The position numbers and the translations under genes were made by a program. 34,736 bases of DNA from an uncultured Fibrobacter sp. (GTDB taxonomy: Bacteria > Fibrobacterota > Fibrobacteria > Fibrobacterales > Fibrobacteraceae), in assembly GCA_900313675.1 (NCBI GenBank), contig OMSO01000020.1, positions 1-34,736 of the forward strand, written 5' to 3'. A model generated the notes under the pieces. The model searched no databases, had not been told where the DNA came from, and was given only the letters and a program-made list of their open reading frames with translations. How positions within the stretch are numbered: position 1 is the stretch's first letter; each line of letters opens with the position of its first letter. Below are positions 32,671 to 34,736 of the stretch, piece by piece.

Positions 32671-33554
32671 GCTACCCTCGGGTAGGCGATGTTCTTTGTT
32701 TCGCCCATGAAAAATTTTGCGACGGAGGCAGTGGTGTAGGTGAGACATGTACCTAGCTGCACCATCTGTTCCCCGAAGGGAATGTTGGTATAGAACAGTT
32801 CTAGAAAGGACGCCTTGACTTCCTTGTCCAACTTCTTCTTTTTGGCAGCATGTAATTTGTATGCAATCTGATCGATGAAGGGGCGGTAGGGCTCCATGAT
32901 GTCGTCTGCCAGTGGAAAAGCGTCGTAATAGTTCCGGTGAAAAATCCCGAGGGAGGGCAGTAGTCCGCTCGCCATTAGAGCGCGTGCCGTTGCGGCCCGC
33001 AGGAGCGTGTAGCCGTAATTCAAAAAGTCGTTGGGGTGTTCGCCGAACCTGTCGCGGATGAACTCCTTGCCGAAAAGTTCCCTCCAGTAGTACTGTGCGG
33101 CAAGTCCTTCGCGATTGCTGGAATCCCCGCTAAGGACTCCGGTGGCGTATTTCAGAAGCCTGTCGTGTTTCTTGCTAAGGGACCTTAGGTGCAGTGCCTG
33201 GTTCTTGATTTTTGCCTCTACGACATTTTTCCACATTTGTTTTTTGAGCGGTAGGGGAGCGTCCAGTTGCAGGCGGAAGTATTTTTCTTGCATGGTATTT
33301 GCGTCCAGGTTCATGAGCATGGACGATGGCATGTGCCTTTCGTTGCAGAATACGACGGCGACATTCAGCTCTGCCAGTTTGCCGATGAGCGGCGTGGTGA
33401 GCGATGCCGAATGGTTGTCAATGAGGATGATGGCGATATCCTCGATTGCCCTGAGCGTGATGTTGTCGGAATCGTCCTTGTATGCGATTTTGAGCATGGA
33501 ATTTTGGACCGAAAGCTGGACGGGGCTTTCGAATACGAGAGTCTGTTTGGGCAT
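32658..33554 (-). CDS. cas1: CRISPR-associated integrase Cas1 (type II)
   Basis: 298 residues from ATG 33554, which has AGGAG 6 bases upstream; the frame extends to 33626 but without that ribosome site. The sequence is of the type II (NMENI) Cas1 form. Metal-binding catalytic residues are E149 (NREGLAAQYYW), H206 (LGIFHRNYYDAFP) and E221 (DDIMEPYRPF), at nearly the same positions as in S. pyogenes Cas1. With Cas2 it integrates new spacers at the leader-repeat junction. In type II systems Cas9 and often Csn2 assist; neither is here, so this is an orphan adaptation pair within the window. The promoter is shared back-to-back with the gene at 33638. Confidence 0.93.
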   Translation of the reverse strand: MPKQTLVFESPVQLSVQNSMLKIAYKDDSDNITLRAIEDIAIILIDNHSASLTTPLIGKLAELNVAVVFCNERHMPSSMLMNLDANTMQEKYFRLQLDAPLPLKKQMWKNVVEAKIKNQALHLRSLSKKHDRLLKYATGVLSGDSSNREGLAAQYYWRELFGKEFIRDRFGEHPNDFLNYGYTLLRAATARALMASGLLPSLGIFHRNYYDAFPLADDIMEPYRPFIDQIAYKLHAAKKKKLDKEVKASFLELFYTNIPFGEQMVQLGTCLTYTTASVAKFFMGETKNIAYPRVACGS

Positions 33555-33573
33555 GTTTCTCCTTTTGTTTCTA

Positions 33574-33626
33574 TTGACATCTTTTGACGCTTGTTTTAAT
33601 ATATATTTTGCATGCAGACAATGCAA
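33574..33626. promoter_or_regulatory. Overlapping divergent promoters of cas1 and the 33638 gene
   Basis: Plus strand: TTGACA (33574-33579), 17 bases, TAATAT (33597-33602). Minus strand: TTGCAT (33621-33626 complement), 17 bases, TATATT (33598-33603 complement). The two -10 boxes lie on top of one another, so RNA polymerase can occupy only one direction at a time. Confidence 0.65.
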
Positions 33627-33637
33627 AGGAGCATCTT

Positions 33638-34108
33638 ATGTCAAAACAGAAAATGCCGCAGATGTATCGCGATGCCCACAAAGCGTGCTTTAAGAATTGG
33701 CGCATATTGAAAAAGTCGAAAACGTGCGGCTGCTTTTATTGCCTAAGGGTTTACGCTGCTTCGGAAGTGGGGGACTGGTGTGTGGAGCGGGATCGTCGCC
33801 GGACGGCTTTGTGCCCCTATTGCGCCGTGGATTCCGTAATCCCGGATGCTTCAGGCTGGCCGCTGGATGCGGATTTCTTGAAGAAGATGAAATGCTGGTG
33901 GTTTGAAACTGGCGGCGTGACGATAAAAGTACCTGATGTAATAAGAAAAAAACTTGATGCTATAGGAAAGAAGCTGAATTATATCAATAGGGTCTTGCCG
34001 GGCGGTCTTTTTGTCGCCGATTCCGATGGAAAAATCGAACTGCTGGGAATTATTGACCCAAATAGCAAAAGCAGGATATTCCCTGACCTGAAGGATGGAG
34101 GATTATGA
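33638..34108 (+). CDS. Small zinc-ribbon-type protein of unknown function
   Basis: 156 residues from ATG 33638 after AAAGGAG. CGCFYC (near 30) and CPYC (near 59) make a four-cysteine metal knuckle; the second is followed by AVDSVIPDASGWPL and a FLKKMKCWWF helix. This C.C..C...CPYC.(I/V)DSVI pattern belongs to a widespread small uncharacterised family, often annotated only as cytoplasmic protein. The last 60 residues are unassigned. It is divergent from cas1, shares its promoter region, and overlaps the next gene by ATGA. Whether it is linked to CRISPR adaptation or to the island is unknown. Confidence 0.7.
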   Translation: MSKQKMPQMYRDAHKACFKNWRILKKSKTCGCFYCLRVYAASEVGDWCVERDRRRTALCPYCAVDSVIPDASGWPLDADFLKKMKCWWFETGGVTIKVPDVIRKKLDAIGKKLNYINRVLPGGLFVADSDGKIELLGIIDPNSKSRIFPDLKDGGL

Positions 34109-34329
34109 GCCGTAGTTACAAGAAACCTTTTGTGAAGACGAATGCTGATGTGGATTATCAACGTATGGATAATCGTGCTTTTAGGCGAAAGACAAAGAAC
34201 GTTCTCCGGGGATCTGCTGATCTGGAGCGTCATTTGCCTGAGGCTTACCGTAAAGAAGGTGATTGTTGGGCATGGCCGTCAGAAGGTGCGAAATTACCTT
34301 TGACCGACGAGAAGGGTATTAGAAAGTAG
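34105..34329 (+). CDS. Small basic protein of unknown function
   Basis: 74 residues. Start overlaps the preceding stop as ATGA, with GGAGG upstream, so the two genes are translationally coupled. The sequence begins MSRSYKKPFVKTNADVDYQR and is rich in Arg and Lys in its first half, with a RAFRRKTKNVLRG stretch that could bind nucleic acid. No domain is recognised. Its conserved pairing with the zinc-ribbon gene elsewhere would be worth checking. Confidence 0.65.
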   Translation: MSRSYKKPFVKTNADVDYQRMDNRAFRRKTKNVLRGSADLERHLPEAYRKEGDCWAWPSEGAKLPLTDEKGIRK

Positions 34330-34377
34330 GAGTTATCTCTGCTCATAATGCCCCCTTGACTGAGAGCGCGCAATTAC

Positions 34378-34587
34378 TTATATTACAATCGTAATTCGAT
34401 AATCCTCGCGACAGTCGACATAGACCATTCGGTCCGTACGTGCATTCGCGGCGAGGCGCATTAACCTTCTTGTTGATGCTGTTGGATAGCTGGTAGGAAC
34501 ACGACCTACTCGAGTTCCCTCGAAAGGGTGGCAAGTAACGCCGGGGAAAGCCCCCGCCAACAGGATTGCAAGATTATCCCATTCCAC
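34378..34587 (-). CDS. Doubtful 69-residue ORF, or a structured non-coding stretch
   Basis: A GTG-started frame begins MEWDNLAILLAGAFPGVTCH and ends VYVDCREDYRITIVI. The ribosome site is poor and no family is recognised. The same DNA is rich in local hairpins on either strand (CCGGGGAAAGCCCCCG, CCCTCGAAAGGG, GGAAC/GTTCC and TTCCACG/CGTGGAA at 34582-34600), so it may be RNA rather than a gene. It fills most of the 359-base gap before the next gene. Confidence 0.25.
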   Translation of the reverse strand: MEWDNLAILLAGAFPGVTCHPFEGTRVGRVPTSYPTASTRRLMRLAANARTDRMVYVDCREDYRITIVI

Positions 34588-34645
34588 GCAAATCGTGGAA
34601 ACTCCAATACAAAAAAAGAACGGGCGTATAGTGCGTTGTTTTTAC

Positions 34646-34665
34646 GGTGTATTCGCACCGTTGTG
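34646..34665 (+). other. Hairpin in the 5' region of the terminal gene
   Basis: ACGGTG and CACCGT pair around TATTCG, about 25 bases before the ATG at 34689. It follows a T-run, so it is not a terminator for plus-strand transcription. It may be a protein or RNA-stability site. Confidence 0.35.
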
Positions 34666-34688
34666 CAACCATTTTAAAGAGGATATCT

Positions 34689-34736
34689 ATGTCGAAAAAA
34701 TCTATCAACATCTTGGACAAGGATTACATTCACTGG
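34689..34736 (+). CDS. YhcG/DUF1016-like PDDEXK nuclease, first 16 codons
   Basis: Partial at the right edge: MSKKSINILDKDYIHW after AAAGAGG. The DKDY.xW opening resembles the N-terminus of YhcG/DUF1016 proteins, which continue with a winged-helix region and a PD-(D/E)XK nuclease and are common in defence islands. Sixteen residues are a thin basis. Confidence 0.4.
   Translation, partial: MSKKSINILDKDYIHW

Noticed and set aside
34340..34365. Further repeat copy at GCTCATAATGCCCCCT
   Set aside because: Only the short GCTCATAA word and a C-run match; the hairpin arm and flanks do not.
1..34736. tRNA or rRNA genes
   Set aside because: I looked for GGTTCGAATCC-like T-arms and rRNA signatures while reading and found none that could be supported.

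Overview
The window looks like chromosomal DNA of a Fibrobacter-type bacterium (phylum Fibrobacterota). The signs are a large fibro-slime-domain protein, a FISUMP-type (TIGR02145-like) C-terminal domain, lipoproteins with long serine-rich linkers, PCMD-like domains shared with Bacteroidota, and TATATTTA/TATATTTG promoter boxes close to start codons. This is pattern recognition only; no database search was run. No tRNA or rRNA was recognised.

Layout. 1-315: start of a TrpE-like gene leaving on the minus strand, with a leader carrying hairpins. 766-3006 (minus): FAD oxidoreductase, SufE and a one-TM protein. 3117-4541: secreted pentapeptide-repeat protein. 4612-5505 (minus): XerC/D recombinase. 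5653-11696: three paralogous surface lipoproteins with PKD-like domains, with an Rpn-family nuclease gene between the second and third. 11914-16374: fibro-slime protein. 16442-19929: SPOR protein, RNA m5C methyltransferase, PEGA protein and DUF1007 protein. 19976-26430: FISUMP lipoprotein, then an operon of one outer-membrane-type protein and two PCMD-like lipoproteins. 26507-29099: thioredoxin, HisF, TldD. Most of 3-26 kb is therefore envelope and surface machinery, plausibly for adhesion or polysaccharide contact.

From 29.1 kb the character changes to an accessory defence-type island: a degenerate CRISPR-type repeat with a leader copy, a hipBA toxin-antitoxin pair, four identical 35-bp CRISPR-type repeats, type II cas2 and cas1 (minus), a divergent pair of small genes, a structured gap and the first codons of a YhcG/DUF1016-like gene. 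No cas9 is present in the window.

The most unusual object is the repeat array at 30857-32299. The repeats are exact copies, but the DNA between them is 310, 379 and 614 bp instead of about 30 bp. Each interval carries the 3' end of one gene and the 5' start of another, all in the same direction. The third reads like a slice of a phage head module (peptidase-like C-terminus, small ORF, DUF2213-like N-terminus). The leader side abuts cas2 and has a minus-strand promoter; the same 102-bp repeat-plus-leader block recurs, degenerated, beyond hipBA at 29104-29205. Either this is an adaptation locus that captured very long phage fragments, or repeats were inserted or recombined into phage-derived DNA, or the assembly is chimeric. 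Tests that separate these are given in the findings.
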